Positions 1 to 10,800 of a stretch of 24,732 nt of DNA are shown in pieces. The translations under genes and the position numbers were made by a program. Every line of letters begins with the position of its first letter. The first letter of the stretch is position 1. The notes below the pieces were generated by a model. It searched no databases. It was not told where the DNA came from and worked only from the letters and a program-made list of their open reading frames with translations. Source of the stretch: Hypsibius dujardini (lineage: Eukaryota > Tardigrada > Eutardigrada > Parachela > Hypsibiidae); assembly GCA_001579985.1 (NCBI GenBank), contig LRSR01005098.1, positions 1 to 24,732 of the forward strand. Direction: 5' to 3'.

Positions 1-1021
1 GCTTCGATAATATTCCAATGCCCGGAAAATAAAATGGCAAAGAACACTCCCGATGACCTTTATTAGTCAGACATAAGTACCTTAATCCATAGGTATGAGT
101 ATACTTTTATACTGCAAATATAGCATAGCATGCTCCGAGAAAGGCTTTCCTCTAGCCATGTATCTTATCGTACATTGTGCTTTTGGTAGACCGACCGAAA
201 GACAAGTTGAAAAAAGTAAAGGCTCTTTCTTCAACGGGGAAAGTGAAATTAGTAGCGCAGAGTCGCGTGTGAGTTGCGCAGCTTTCCTTCCCTTTCCAAT
301 CGGTTTGTCTTGTCATATCTTTAGAGCAGTGCGTATTTATAAATCCTCACGGAGCGATATTATTGCGTATTCAAACATGGCTGTCGACATTTCGGCATGG
401 GCAGTGTCATAATTACGCATGACGATATGGATAAAGCGAGAGCGACGCAATGCGCGACTAATTATCGAATTCCGCTCTTTCCGACGCTGCCTAGGATTAC
501 TGGCATCCATCTCTTTTCCATCTTTGATTTGAGCCACATAAAATTGTGCTTTTACAATATTAAATATTAAACTCTAACAAAGTACCGCACCGTAGACATA
601 TCTGGCCGCCAAGTGGAATAGCCCAATGTCTGTCCGTAATAAATATCATAGTAAGGTGAATCTGTGTGGAGCAATGTTTGCAGTTGGCTTGTTGCAAGTT
701 CAAACGAGCCGAATGTGAGCAGACTTTGATAAGACGCGACGAGAGAGCTGTTTGTATGTTTGCTATACACGAGAGTGGAAGGAAGAGCCAGACAAGGGAA
801 GAAATACGTTCTCTGTGACATCCCTCTCTGCTCTCAGCAATATCAGAGCTGATGTTTTTATAAAGATAAAATATCTCCTGTATGTGTTTATCCAACAAAC
901 GCCACATACCATAAATTCATAACTCATAGCGGCCAACAGCAGAGAGCCCCCTGTTAGTTAATTTTCTTTGAATAACCTTGCATTTCTTGAGCATTTAGTA
1001 AGATATTTGACAATTTTTCAG
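1..1021. other. Upstream flank of the Iroquois gene, no recognisable coding region
   Basis: No open frame here shows a domain I recognise. The longest is a 115-codon frame on the minus strand (560-907), which has no recognisable motif and no supporting splice or neighbour context. A TATAAA lies at 859-864 and a TATTTATAAAT stretch at about 334-344; either could be a core promoter element of the downstream gene, but nothing decides between them. A pyrimidine-rich tract ending in CAG (to 1021) looks like a splice acceptor, so the true first (non-coding) exon and promoter may lie anywhere in this stretch or beyond the window edge. Confidence 0.4.
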
Positions 1022-1102
1022 GTCTGAATTATTATTACTCCTCTGGAGAAGATCTATCGGTCAAACGGAGTTCGCATTGGAAAAAAGGTCTTGGGTCCGG
1101 AA
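1022..1102 (+). other. Probable 5' UTR part of the first coding exon of the Iroquois gene
   Basis: The stretch follows a good acceptor (polypyrimidine tract plus CAG ending at 1021) and runs into the ATG at 1103. In the frame of that ATG there is a TGA at 1025-1027 and no other ATG before 1103, which supports 1103 as the start. If the acceptor is not used, the region is simply the proximal 5' leader. Confidence 0.45.
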
Positions 1103-4100
1103 ATGGCCTCGTCCTATCCACAATTCGGACTTAATTATGCTATGGCGAACAGTGGTCAGGTAAGAAAAAAGTGAGCTCATATGCTTCTACCACGGTTTGT
1201 AAACTTAGAAAGAAGAAACCACGGTCGTTAGGAAGGAAGGCTATCTTGTCGGGTAACCAACAAGATGAAAACCTATGTACTAGTAGGTAATGATAATACA
1301 AGGCAAGGTCAGTAAGTCTTCGACAGCAAATGGTCTATATAGAGTAAACCGCGCGCTCCTCAATCGGGATATGGTATATATCAATGATATCAGGTTATTA
1401 ATGGGGACCACTTGAAAGGAAGGAGGTCAAGAAGCCAGAGCCATTAGGTCAGACTACTAAAAGTATTATTATTTAGACCCTACATCGAGTACTACATATG
1501 TGAATAATAATCAATGCACAGGAATTGCCGTTTCTTTCATAGCCAAAAGTGACCATGCGGAACGTTATTGCGTGATGGGATTGATTAACTCATCTTTTAC
1601 ACTGGGAAGGGACGATTAACAAATTATTTTTTTCATTGGCTCAATGATATTTCCATCTATAAATGAACAATAAATTATCCACAAGCAACAACATCTGGCG
1701 ACAGTGAAGGTCACTCAGTAGTGTACAGTGTGGTACGAGGAAAACATACTTTTAATGCGAATAATTATTTCGCGCCAAGCTGATATGAAGAACAGGTTTT
1801 CGTGGCTGGCTGAGATGTTTTTCGGTCAAATCACCAAGTAGTGGTAGAAATGATTGCGTGCCAAAATAGACAGCAGTACGGGGAGAAAAGGAAAGCTTTA
1901 GCCGGCATGCGATGCGTTGGAAACGTCACATATATATGACGGTGTCTGCGACGGCTCGACCCAAGAGAGATGGATGACTTGCAACATGGCGACAGACATT
2001 CACGACTGTGATATGTCGCGGGACCGGGACTCATCTTCTTGTCTTTTCTTTCTCCTCCATCCCGCAAGAAGTGTCCTGCTTCAAGTCAGATAGAAGATGG
2101 AAGGGAAGGAAGCTGTCAACCGGCTCCCTTTTCCTGCTTTCTCACTCATTGCAGTCAGTCAGTAATAAAGGTGCTGTATGATAAAGCACTAGAGCGCCGT
2201 CAAAGTGACATTGGTGGACTATTCCTCATCTCTGTGAGGTCAGGTAATTATAACAACCGGATACTCGATCACGGGACACAAGCTGCACGGCAGAGAGAGA
2301 GAGAGAGACAGTCAGATTTGGGCTCTCTGATAAAACACTACCTGCATTATATTTTTAATAAGCGCTCTATGCAGCCTAGACATTTGACGTTTCTCCCTGT
2401 CTAGACTGATTCAGAGATAGGTCGACCGTCTAGTGCAAGTTTTATCTTGAAAGTGATCAGAAAACATGCTTTCCGCTAATTAGACAAGCTGCTCAACTGC
2501 AACTCGTCCTGCAATTTAACTAGCCACATTCTACATAGAGAGACGCCCGCCTTGTTTTATCTTGTGTTTCATCACACTGACCTCGTCCTCTCCTCATCTC
2601 GATCTGTGTCTGGCTGCCAGTTGTAATTCAAATCACTGCATTCACTCGAGGGAAAGAAAGAAAGAAGATAAGAAAGTGTCATATCCCAGAAAGGGGTTTC
2701 AACACGGCTCTGGATTAATCACTCTTGCCAAGAGTGTGCATTTTTGTTATATACAGTAGGAGTAGTCCATTGAAAGGATGTGTCCTGATGTGGTGTTTGC
2801 AGATGATGTTGGGCCCCGGTCCCGGAAGTCATACATCGGCCTGTGACCCTGCCCACGCTCGGCCCATCCAAACGGATCCGCAAACAGGGCAACCCATTTG
2901 CATTTGCCAGTACGAGCGCTTTATCAACACCTACCGTCAATACTTTCCCCATCCTGCCGCCTTCCATCCGCCGCCGCCGCCGCCGCCCAACTCCAACTCT
3001 AACGCAAACACTAATAATAATATTAATCTCGAGCATCCATCCGGTGGTATTAGTAGTAGCACAGTCCCATCCAGCAGCAACAACGGTGCCTTTTCCCCGC
3101 CAGTTTCATCGGTTAATGCCCCTGGCGGTCATTCTATCCCAGTTGATCCCATCCAAGCAATGTATGCAACACATGGACCCATGCGTGATGTGAGTAGAGC
3201 GAGTAGACAATTTCATCCCCCCTCCCTTTTCCCGTGCAAACAAATGCAACCTCGCCTAATTAAGTTCTAGAGCAAATAATTAATCTCTGCTCTCCTCATC
3301 ATCATCATCCTATCCTTCTATTCCAGGCCGGAGGAGTCTTTGGCGACTTTAAAGATCTCTCTCCCGGTGAAGCGAACGCAGCGGCCTGGCGAGTAGCTGC
3401 CGCGGGAATGGGAATGGGAATGGGGCCACAGAACGGAGCCTTGGGTCCTGCGGGTTGTTACGGCGGGTATGACCCTTCCATGGGTGCCGCTAGCGTCTAT
3501 TCTTCCAACCCTTATTGCTCAAACGGGTAAGCCGCATTATTTATTTATATAACTTGCTCAATCCCTCCGTTTGTGCAAATGAATTTAAGCAATTCTATTG
3601 TCCTTCATTTTTGACTGTCTTGCTAAAGAAGAATATTTAACATGGCCGTAACTGTTGATGCTGAATAATTTGATATTCATCAATCGTGAGATTTATATCT
3701 TCCTTCCTTCCCTCGCACGGTTTACTGAGGGTGAAATGGCCACACACCGCTTAATGACCTTTAGCATTGTCGTTGACAGATGACTGTTTGTATTTGATTG
3801 GCGACAATGCTAATTAGCACATTAGTATAAGAAAGACAACCTTTAATTCCATATCCCTGAATAATCATCAGTTATGTTGTTAACAATTTCGTACATCCAT
3901 TCAGGCAAACACGTATACACCACAGATTGATTGTCGACACACCCATCCATCCATCGAATAGAGAGAAAGAAAGAAGCAGCTCCCTGCATAATTATCAACT
4001 ATGCTAATATGCATGAGCAAGCGGCATGTTTCTCTTTTCCGGCGTGGGGGGTAGATACTACTAACTCATTGTGTATATGACGGATCGGCGCCAAATGTGA

Positions 4101-7100
4101 TTTAATTAATTTGGGTTGGTCATATGCTGCGTGATCTCGTATCCATGATGCCGACCTTTGATAGAACTCGATTTAATATAAAAGTTAATATCTCGGCCGA
4201 CATTAAAATTGCTGTTCAAGTTTTCATTCCAATGATTGAAGCGTAATTTTGTCAAGCAGTGCAATGTAATCATTCTAAAAATTAAGTTGATGACCGTAAC
4301 AGGTACGCCATGGATCCCAGTGGAATGAATCGTCGAAAGAATGCCACCCGTGAGACGACCAGCCAACTAAAACACTGGCTCTACGAACACCGCAAGAACC
4401 CTTATCCCACCAAGGGAGAGAAAATTATGCTGGCCATTGTGACAAAGATGACCCTAACACAAGTCTCCACATGGTTCGCCAATGCTCGGCGACGTTTAAA
4501 AAAGGAAAACAAAATGACATGGAGCCCTCGGAATAGAGGTTGCGAGGATGATGACAAGTCAGACACGGAACGAGACCCTGGTAACGACCTGGAGAAGAAT
4601 GATGACGAGGACGATGAGGACGGGGACAGCATGTCCGACATGAGCTCCTTGACGGATGAAAATAAGCGCCGCTCTTCAATCTCCCCCGGAAACCGAGATT
4701 GCAAAGGTCAGTTTTGGCACATTTTGTTGCATATTTATTTATTATATTTTTGAGATTTTTGAATGGGTCGATGGTTGAAAAGAATGGAGACCAGGAGTAG
4801 TTGTGGGTCTCCCCTAATGGATGGGCGTCACAATGATCGAGTCACGCTTCAACAGTTTTGCCCATTCGATCGGCCGGGCCTTTTGGGAATGAAAGAGTGA
4901 AAAGCCGTAGTGTAGTTTACTGTAAATGTATCTTTAGCCGTCAGAGCAATCAAGAAATGTCACTTAGTTAGTCCCGGATCGACCGAGGGAATGCTGTCGA
5001 CAGCATTGAAACTAGTTTAAAAGCACCTACTTTTCCTACACTTGCTCACTCACTCACTCACTCACTCTGTCGATAACTAGATGGACAATTAAAAAGCCGC
5101 CTTTTCTTTCTTCTCTTTATATGTGGCAATCGAAAGAGCTATTTAAATGGCGTCATTCTCATTTCTGGTGCAACACTTCATTTGTCCGGAGAGGAGCGGA
5201 GAGAGTGACCATTAGAGATTTCCTATTGACGGCACTAAACGGCTACTTTTCTTTCATTAGACGGCATTAGACAACGGGGCAGGCAGTGAGGGGAATTTCC
5301 GGTCGTGTGCCTGCATCATGATCGACATGTGTCCCAAATACCAATGTAGTGTTGAGGGATTACAGACCCTGTTATGCTCCAATCTCGACATTTTCCTTTG
5401 CACCTTATTAACTTGCGTTTTAATCATTTGGACTTGGTAAAAGTAACAGATGAAATGAATTTCTTCGTAAACGTAATGTAGGACAAAAGGTTAGTTTAAA
5501 TGATCTTTTCGCATGGTATAGTACAATTGGGCTTTTGCGGCCAAAGTGAAGCATACATAAAAGTGGCGTATGGCGGTGTCTCGTTAAAGGTTTTGTGGGA
5601 AGGGGATATTATATATATATATATATGGCGTTTCAAGTCGCACTTGAAAGTTAATAGTGCGTGGATAATAAGTGTGGAGCTAAAGAGCGTTAATGACTAT
5701 TGATTGATGGGTCTCTTCTCTAGTGGGTGCATACAGTATATAGCGGCTGCATGGTAATCAAAAGTTATCTCACTCCCTGCTCTCAATTCAGATGCCACCG
5801 AACTGCAGTCCCTTCAATCCCTTCAACCAACAAGCAGTGTCAACAACAAAAGTTCCACCAGCAGCAGCGGTAGCACAACAATCACTGCTAATAATAAGCC
5901 TCGGATATGGTCTCTGGCGGATGTTGCCGGTGTAGACAAGCCTACTATTTCTCCCCCCATAACGACACGATCTCAACTAACACCAACCTTTCCCCATCCG
6001 CCGGCAATTCAGATGAATTCTCATCACTCGTCATACCATCAACATGCCGCTGTTGCTGCAATGGCTGCCGGCATGAATGTCAGTATGGGCGGAATGAATC
6101 GAGGAGCCCTGCCACCTGCCGGGATGGGATTCTTCCACCATCACCATCACCAATATCAGCATCACTCTTCCGGACCCGCTCCCGGGCTCGCTGTTAATTT
6201 ATTCACTTCAAATCCCAACTCTGCCTTTTCAACGCCCGTCGTTCAGCCGCACAACACTACTACTAATAATCGATTCTCTAGCATGCCTCTTGTCATGCAC
6301 TCGATGCCGCCGCATCTGCAGCAGAGCCCTCCAGATCTAGCACTAGCAGACAACAACTTTAACCCCATCGGCCGTGGAAAGGTCCCCAGTAGTGATGATG
6401 ATAGAGTGGGACAGCCGGCCGGGAACAAGCGACATCGTCCAGATCCACATCAACTGCAAGATGGAGTCACGCAACTGCCAATGACCACCATGACGGCTAC
6501 ATCCCAACACTCGCCAGGTAAAGCAACCATCTCCATCAATGATTTATGGTCATGCCTGTTTGGGGCGTGCGTGTCTAGCTACTCTATATGTTTGACCCCT
6601 TTCCCAAAACTCTCCTCATTCAATTTTGAAAAACAAAGCTAAATTGCAGAAGCCTTCTTTGATTAAGTCGGCTGAAAGGTTTTCTATATATGCCGGCTCT
6701 TGTAAGTAAGAGATATATTCAAATGAAGGAGGGTCCCTAAGGAGTGGGCAGCGGCGCCGGCTTTAACAGCGGATGTTTAATGTGATGAAATGGATCTGAA
6801 ATGGAGTAATGAGACAGAGACAGACAATATCCAGACACATATGACAGAACACATATGACACCAGCTATACTATCACATCATATCAAGTTAAGTTAAAAGA
6901 CCGACAGGGATCCTCTTTACGGGCGGATGATTGAGTCTGGAGATGCGATGATGCGCACACTCGTTCCATTTAATGAATATTCATCACTTGCCAAATGGAA
7001 AACCAAATCATTTCAACGACACTTTCTTTCCCCACTGATGGACCTCGAGGAGCTATAATGCACTAGGGAGGACGAGATCGCTTGAATTACAGGCTCTTTC

Positions 7101-7409
7101 ATAAACTCCGCCAGAGTATCGATTACCCTACAAAGCATAAACCACTACGTACATGTACCCTACTATATGTATGGGATGAGAGCAAAGGGACGCCGATGTC
7201 TCCAGAAAATAAATCTTTTCTATTTCGCAGATCGACTAAAGGACGAAGAAGCTCCCCACACAAGCAATCGAATCGACAGTGGCCTCTCACTTATCGAAGA
7301 ACGTAGCCGGCAGGGCTCATCCAACGGTCCAAGTGACCAACGTTGCCGAAGCAGTTTTGACCCAACACAAAAAGTAACCGCTCCACCTGCGCCTCCTGGG
7401 TCAGTGTAA
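1103..7409 (+). CDS. IRX: Iroquois-class TALE homeobox transcription factor (6 coding exons, 650 aa)
   Basis: Sequence-specific DNA-binding regulator of the Iroquois class, expected in the nucleus. Exons: 1103-1159, 2803-3189, 3327-3526, 4303-4706, 5792-6517, 7231-7409; the sum is 1953 bases, exactly 651 codons, with every junction GT..AG and in phase. Exon 2 holds a cysteine-bearing motif [15 protein letters not shown] (near residues 40-53) resembling the N-terminal motif of animal IRX proteins, then seven prolines (residues 75-81). Exon 3 ends in Tyr/Gly-rich sequence just before the homeodomain. Exon 4 encodes the whole TALE homeodomain (about residues 222-284): RRKNATRE, the three-residue PYP loop at 248-250, and recognition helix WFANARRR with Asn275 and Ala at position 50, as in IRX. 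An acidic Asp/Glu tract follows. Exon 5 carries [11 protein letters not shown] (385-395), close to the IRX KPKIWSLAE motif, then His-, Met- and Pro-rich low-complexity sequence. Exon 6 gives a 60-residue tail ending at TAA 7407-7409. Assignment to the class is secure; orthology to a particular vertebrate IRX is not implied. Confidence 0.95.
1160..2802 (+). other. Iroquois intron 1 (1643 bases)
   Basis: This is the longest intron in the window, with donor GTAAGA at 1160 and acceptor TTTGCAG ending at 2802. Open frames inside it (for example 2039-2404) show no recognisable protein. First introns of developmental regulators often hold enhancers; that is inference, and no specific element is proven. 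It contains a (GA)n tract at 2292-2309. Confidence 0.7.
2292..2309. repeat. (GA)n microsatellite
   Basis: Nine GA units in a row inside Iroquois intron 1. Confidence 0.85.
2968..2988 (+). repeat. (CCG)n trinucleotide repeat encoding a proline tract
   Basis: Six CCG codons followed by CCC, in frame within Iroquois exon 2, giving seven prolines. Such tracts commonly vary in length between individuals. Confidence 0.85.
3761..3813. repeat. 12-bp perfect inverted repeat in Iroquois intron 3
   Basis: TTAGCATTGTCG at 3761-3772 is exactly complementary to CGACAATGCTAA at 3802-3813, with a 29-base spacer. It could fold in the pre-mRNA or be a paired binding site; no function is shown. Confidence 0.6.
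5045..5067. repeat. (CTCA)n microsatellite
   Basis: Nearly six CTCA units in Iroquois intron 4 (4707-5791). The rest of this intron shows no recognisable coding or RNA feature. Confidence 0.85.
5611..5626. repeat. (AT)n microsatellite
   Basis: Eight AT units in Iroquois intron 4. Confidence 0.8.
6835..6860. repeat. 14-bp-period direct repeat of ACACATATGACA
   Basis: The 12-mer ACACATATGACA occurs at 6835-6846 and again at 6849-6860, in Iroquois intron 5. Each copy contains a CATATG E-box core. A regulatory role is only a suggestion. Confidence 0.5.
6973..6984. promoter_or_regulatory. Palindrome ATGAATATTCAT, candidate POU-dimer site
   Basis: A perfect 12-bp palindrome in Iroquois intron 5. 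Its form resembles the palindromic POU-dimer (MORE) type of site, which is built on ATGCATATGCAT. Identification rests on sequence resemblance alone. Confidence 0.25.
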
Positions 7410-8699
7410 AAAACGGATTTAGCAAGAAGAAAAGAACGATTTCGAAACTCGTGCTTGTGTTTTTTATTGATGGCCACAGTATTTGATAAAGATTTGCAGA
7501 ATCACTGTTGCTTAGCCGGATATTGAATGCACCTTTTGCTAGCTGGGTACAGCCTCCGTTTGACTGCCTTTGGATAGGCCCGGTTCTTCTCCTCTTTGTA
7601 ATCTCATTCTCGCGTAGATAATCGTAAATTACAACTGCAATTCTGTTTTGAACTTGTATCATTTGTGGCCTGTTAGCCAGCGTGTAAATTAACGAATTCC
7701 AACAATGATGCAGTTCTTTTTTAGTCTTATGCTTGACGGTCCTGTTCAGGTCGATAAAGAGTACTACTAGGTAGACGGACTGTCCAATACCAATATCTGC
7801 GGGAAATCGTTTACCCAACCGTGGTCTTGAAGTACTTCTGACTGTCTGACAGAGTCACAAGATGCAAGTCTGAATGAGTGAGTGGTGGACTGCTTACAGG
7901 CCGCACGAGAAAATGAAAAGTCCGACATGTTGATCGAACATATCATTGGGTTGTGGGTGGATGAAGTGAGGTTACCACATGACGCACGGGAAACCATGTG
8001 ATTTGATTAACTTATGCCAAAGCGCCATCCAGCAATAGCCAAGTTTAGCAGCTACAAAAACTTACACAACTACAAAGTATACAGATCACAACTAGAACAC
8101 AGCAGTAGGTCTTCTGTTAAATGATTCCATGGATAAAGATTTTACACAGTAGATGCGGCAATTTTTAAACCGCTTTTCAACTTTTCTAAAGCAATTAAGG
8201 GTGGCTCTTCCCCCAGGTTAGCTCAGCAACACCACAGCAGTATTATCAAACGTGTTTCTCTGAACTCATTGTAATGTCCGTGAAGCATAGATAAAGAGTA
8301 CGCGTTATTGCAGTCGCGCGGCTCGGACACGGAAAAATTCAGTCTCATAGAAAGGGCCACATGCAATGACCGATGGACCCACAGTATATCCATTAAGTAG
8401 GGGGCGCTGCTAGCTGTGATCTCCAGTACGAACTTGCCCTTGGGGGAGTTGCACTGCAGTGCTGCCGTCAGTTGTACCGTAAGTCATATTGAGGTAATAA
8501 ATGTATGTACACGTCTATCTACCTGCCTGTCTGTCTGTTTGTCTGCCTGCCTGCTTGTCGTTTGTCGTGTTGTCTTAACTATCCTCGGCTTACGATGGAC
8601 GCTGTTTATTCATTCACAGATTAAAAAATATTATTGTAATACTGTATGTTGAGAACAGTCTCAACCCAGCAGAAAATTAATTTAAGATAGCGGTCTGCA
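7410..8699. other. 3' flank of the Iroquois gene, no gene recognised
   Basis: This stretch should include the Iroquois 3' UTR. I see no AATAAA soon after the stop; the nearest on the plus strand is at 8496-8501, over a kilobase away. A 175-codon antisense frame at 7291-7818 overlaps the last Iroquois exon but begins at TTG, not ATG, and matches nothing I know. The 11-mer TAGGGGGCGCT at 8398-8408 also occurs in the transposon arms that follow. Confidence 0.5.
8523..8557. repeat. Degenerate CTGT/CTGC tetranucleotide repeat
   Basis: About nine CTGY-type units with T and C variants. The same tetranucleotide family recurs at 19634, about 19927 and 20927. Confidence 0.75.
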
Positions 8700-9685
8700 C
8701 CGAAGATAACCGGTTGGCCTGGAGGGTGTGCGCTTACAAGGGAATTTTGCATCTCTGGAAGGCGAAATGTTTCACATTTTTTTAGTTTGTTATGTGCATA
8801 TAACTTAGTTCTCAATATTTTAATCGAAAAAAAAATACAAATGCCTCCTAACATTTTTTAAAAATCAAAAACCAATCCGCGGTGGTACATAGGGGGCGCT
8901 CTCAACGTTACTGGAAATGTCTTCCGTTGATCGTTGTATTTATCGACGCTATAGGCAATGGCGGCTGCAACGCCGTTGATTGATCGATTTTAGTTCTTCT
9001 TTAGTTTTGGCATAAAGCGTGCGATTGATTGTTGAATTTTTGGTATTACCTTGGAATAATTATTCCTAGACTTCAACCGCATATTAGCATTATTCGTGAA
9101 AGTAAATACTAACCCTTGTCCCACAGCCTATGTTTGTGTTTCACATTTCTTACTAAATTAAATATTCAAATAGTTTCGGTTACAGTAATTTAGTAACGGC
9201 CGCAAACAAGCCAGTGTATTCGCTCGTGTCAACGAATAGTTCAATCAATGCACGCGAGATGTGGTAACATTGAGAGCGCCCCCTATGTACCACCGCAAAC
9301 TGGTTTTTGATTTTTAAAAAATGTTAGAAGGCATTTGTATTTTTTTTTTCAATTGTAATATTGAGAACTAAGTTAAACACACACAATAAAATTAAAAAAA
9401 GTGGAACATTTCGCCTTCCAGAGATGCAAAATTCCCTTGTTAGTCCGGAAGATTATTAGCCAATCTGGAAAGTCGGCGGTCTCTCTAGATGATTTTCCGC
9501 CAGTCCTGAAAGGTGAAGGACCTTTACGGAAGGTTTAGCGACAGCCCGAAACTCGAAAGGCCAGTTCGGAAGATTCTCGGTCATTCCGGAAGCTGGACGA
9601 CCAATTCGGTAGGTCGACAGTGAATTTGTGAGTTGGGAACCCTCTTCGGTAAGTTGACGGTGAGTCCGAAGGGTTGACTGCCTGG
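8700..9685. repeat. Degenerate tandem array, unit about 20 bp (forward orientation), split by a transposon
   Basis: After removing the insertion at 8737-9439, the sequence divides into 14 successive units of 19-21 bp. Each typically begins C(C/T)GGAAG, has a GTTGACGG-like middle, and ends near CCAGT or CAGT. Examples are CCGGAAGATTATTAGCCAAT (9445-9464), ACGGAAGGTTTAGCGACAGC (9526-9545) and CCGAAGGGTTGACTGCCTGG (9666-9685). Units are diverged but the spacing is regular. A related array in opposite orientation lies to the right, so the pair could be arms of a foldback-type element. Confidence 0.65.
8737..9439. mobile_element. Non-autonomous DNA transposon with ~175-bp terminal inverted repeats (MITE-like, 703 bp)
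   Basis: The left arm 8737-8911 and right arm 9264-9439 are inverted copies, about 90% identical by eye. The outer ~35 bp are identical, starting CAAGGGAATTTTGC. The element is flanked by TTA on both sides (8734-8736 and 9440-9442), and joining the flanks with one TTA restores a regular 20-bp unit of the host array. The 352-bp centre has no long open frame and no transposase, so it must be mobilised in trans if at all. A TTA duplication suits the PIF/Harbinger type; if only TA is duplicated, a Tc1/mariner type is possible. The family is not identified. Confidence 0.8.
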
Positions 9686-9779
9686 AGAAAATAATGGCGA
9701 TCCACGATATATGCGCGGACTGCTCTGCTGGTAACTAATCCATCGGCAAGGTTGATGATCAGTACAGGTTCTTCGGGAC

Positions 9780-10140
9780 CAACAGTAATTCTTCAGGACC
9801 GGCCGATTTTACCGCAAAACCATTCGGATTGCCAGTCCATCTTCTGAGCGAATTGACAGCGAACCTTCCGGACTTTTGGACCATATCGTCTCAATTGCCC
9901 TTAATCTTCCAGCTTAAATTCTCTAAAACGGCCGGCCACCTTCAGTGCAAACCGCTCACCTTCCGAACTGACCGTGGGCCTTATGGATGTTACATTTGCG
10001 GTCTTGCCGTGAACCTTCCGGACCGTCCGTGAACTCTCCGGAATAAATGTGAGTCCTGGCGGTTGCCTGCATCCACTATCCGGACTCCGGACTGGCCGTT
10101 AACTATCTTGCTAGTGCAAGGTTCGCCGGACGGTCAGACC
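9780..10140. repeat. Inverted counterpart of the ~20-bp array
   Basis: Units here are reverse complements of those at 8700-9685: they run ACTGACCGTGAACCTTCCGG-like, each ending in TTCCGG. Clear copies end near 9870, 10021 and 10041; several spacings are about 20 or 40 bp. Boundaries are fuzzy because the units are strongly diverged. Open frames through it, such as 10063-10476, begin at TTG and show no domain, so I do not call a gene. Confidence 0.5.
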
Positions 10141-10800
10141 TTGTGCCATTTGAAACACACGTCCGCCTCTTCGCCTGTGACTAGCCCGCTCTATCGGCCA
10201 TTTAGTGGCCATAGTGGCAACAGTCGTTGGTGCCACGCACGCGGCTGGCAATTTGTGTGTGTCTCTAAACTAGCGGAATTTAGGTGGGGGATATTCCTTA
10301 AAAAGTGGGTTTTTCAGGGACGGACGGCCTTCGAAAGTGATTACAATACTCGTACAGATACTCACATATGCAGCTGCTCTTGTGCGAACCAGGAAGGAGA
10401 ACCTCATAGGGCACATGTGGCTGCAATCTTGTCCGTTCCAATTTTTGAGTGCCCCAATAGGGTGAGTCGGCGCTAATCCTACCAGACCCTAATGCCTCGG
10501 CTGTGTTTTGAACGACCGAACAGAATTACAGCCACATGTGTAATAACTTGACGCAGTAGCTGTTCCTGCGCCCACAACGTTTACTTTGCCTTTGCGCGAG
10601 AGTGGTCTTGCGCGAAGCATTAGTGCATTACCAATTGGGATGAACGCTGAAGAGTTAAATGATTTTCTGCAATATTATTTTGCTGTTATTTTCTTGTAAA
10701 GGTATTATTGTGTCCGAGTCGAGTTCGCAGTTGCTCGATCAAGTTGCGATGAAGTGTGGTGTTAATGAATTTGTAATCCGTTGACGCAAGTGGATGTGAA
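10141..10800. other. Upstream region of the WDFY gene
   Basis: No gene is recognised. The 5' leader of the WDFY gene should lie at the right end. TGCGCGA occurs twice within about 20 bases near 10595-10620. No TATA box is evident close to the start codon. Confidence 0.4.

Noticed and set aside
560-907. 115-codon minus-strand open frame upstream of Iroquois
   Set aside because: It has a real ATG but no domain, splice context or homologue that I can name; a chance frame of this length is plausible.
7291-7818. 175-codon antisense open frame overlapping the last Iroquois exon
   Set aside because: It starts at TTG, has no recognisable domain, and the opposite strand is a firmly supported coding exon in this overlap.
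10063-10476. 137-codon open frame in the right repeat array
   Set aside because: It begins at TTG within degenerate 20-bp repeats, and the translation shows no domain.
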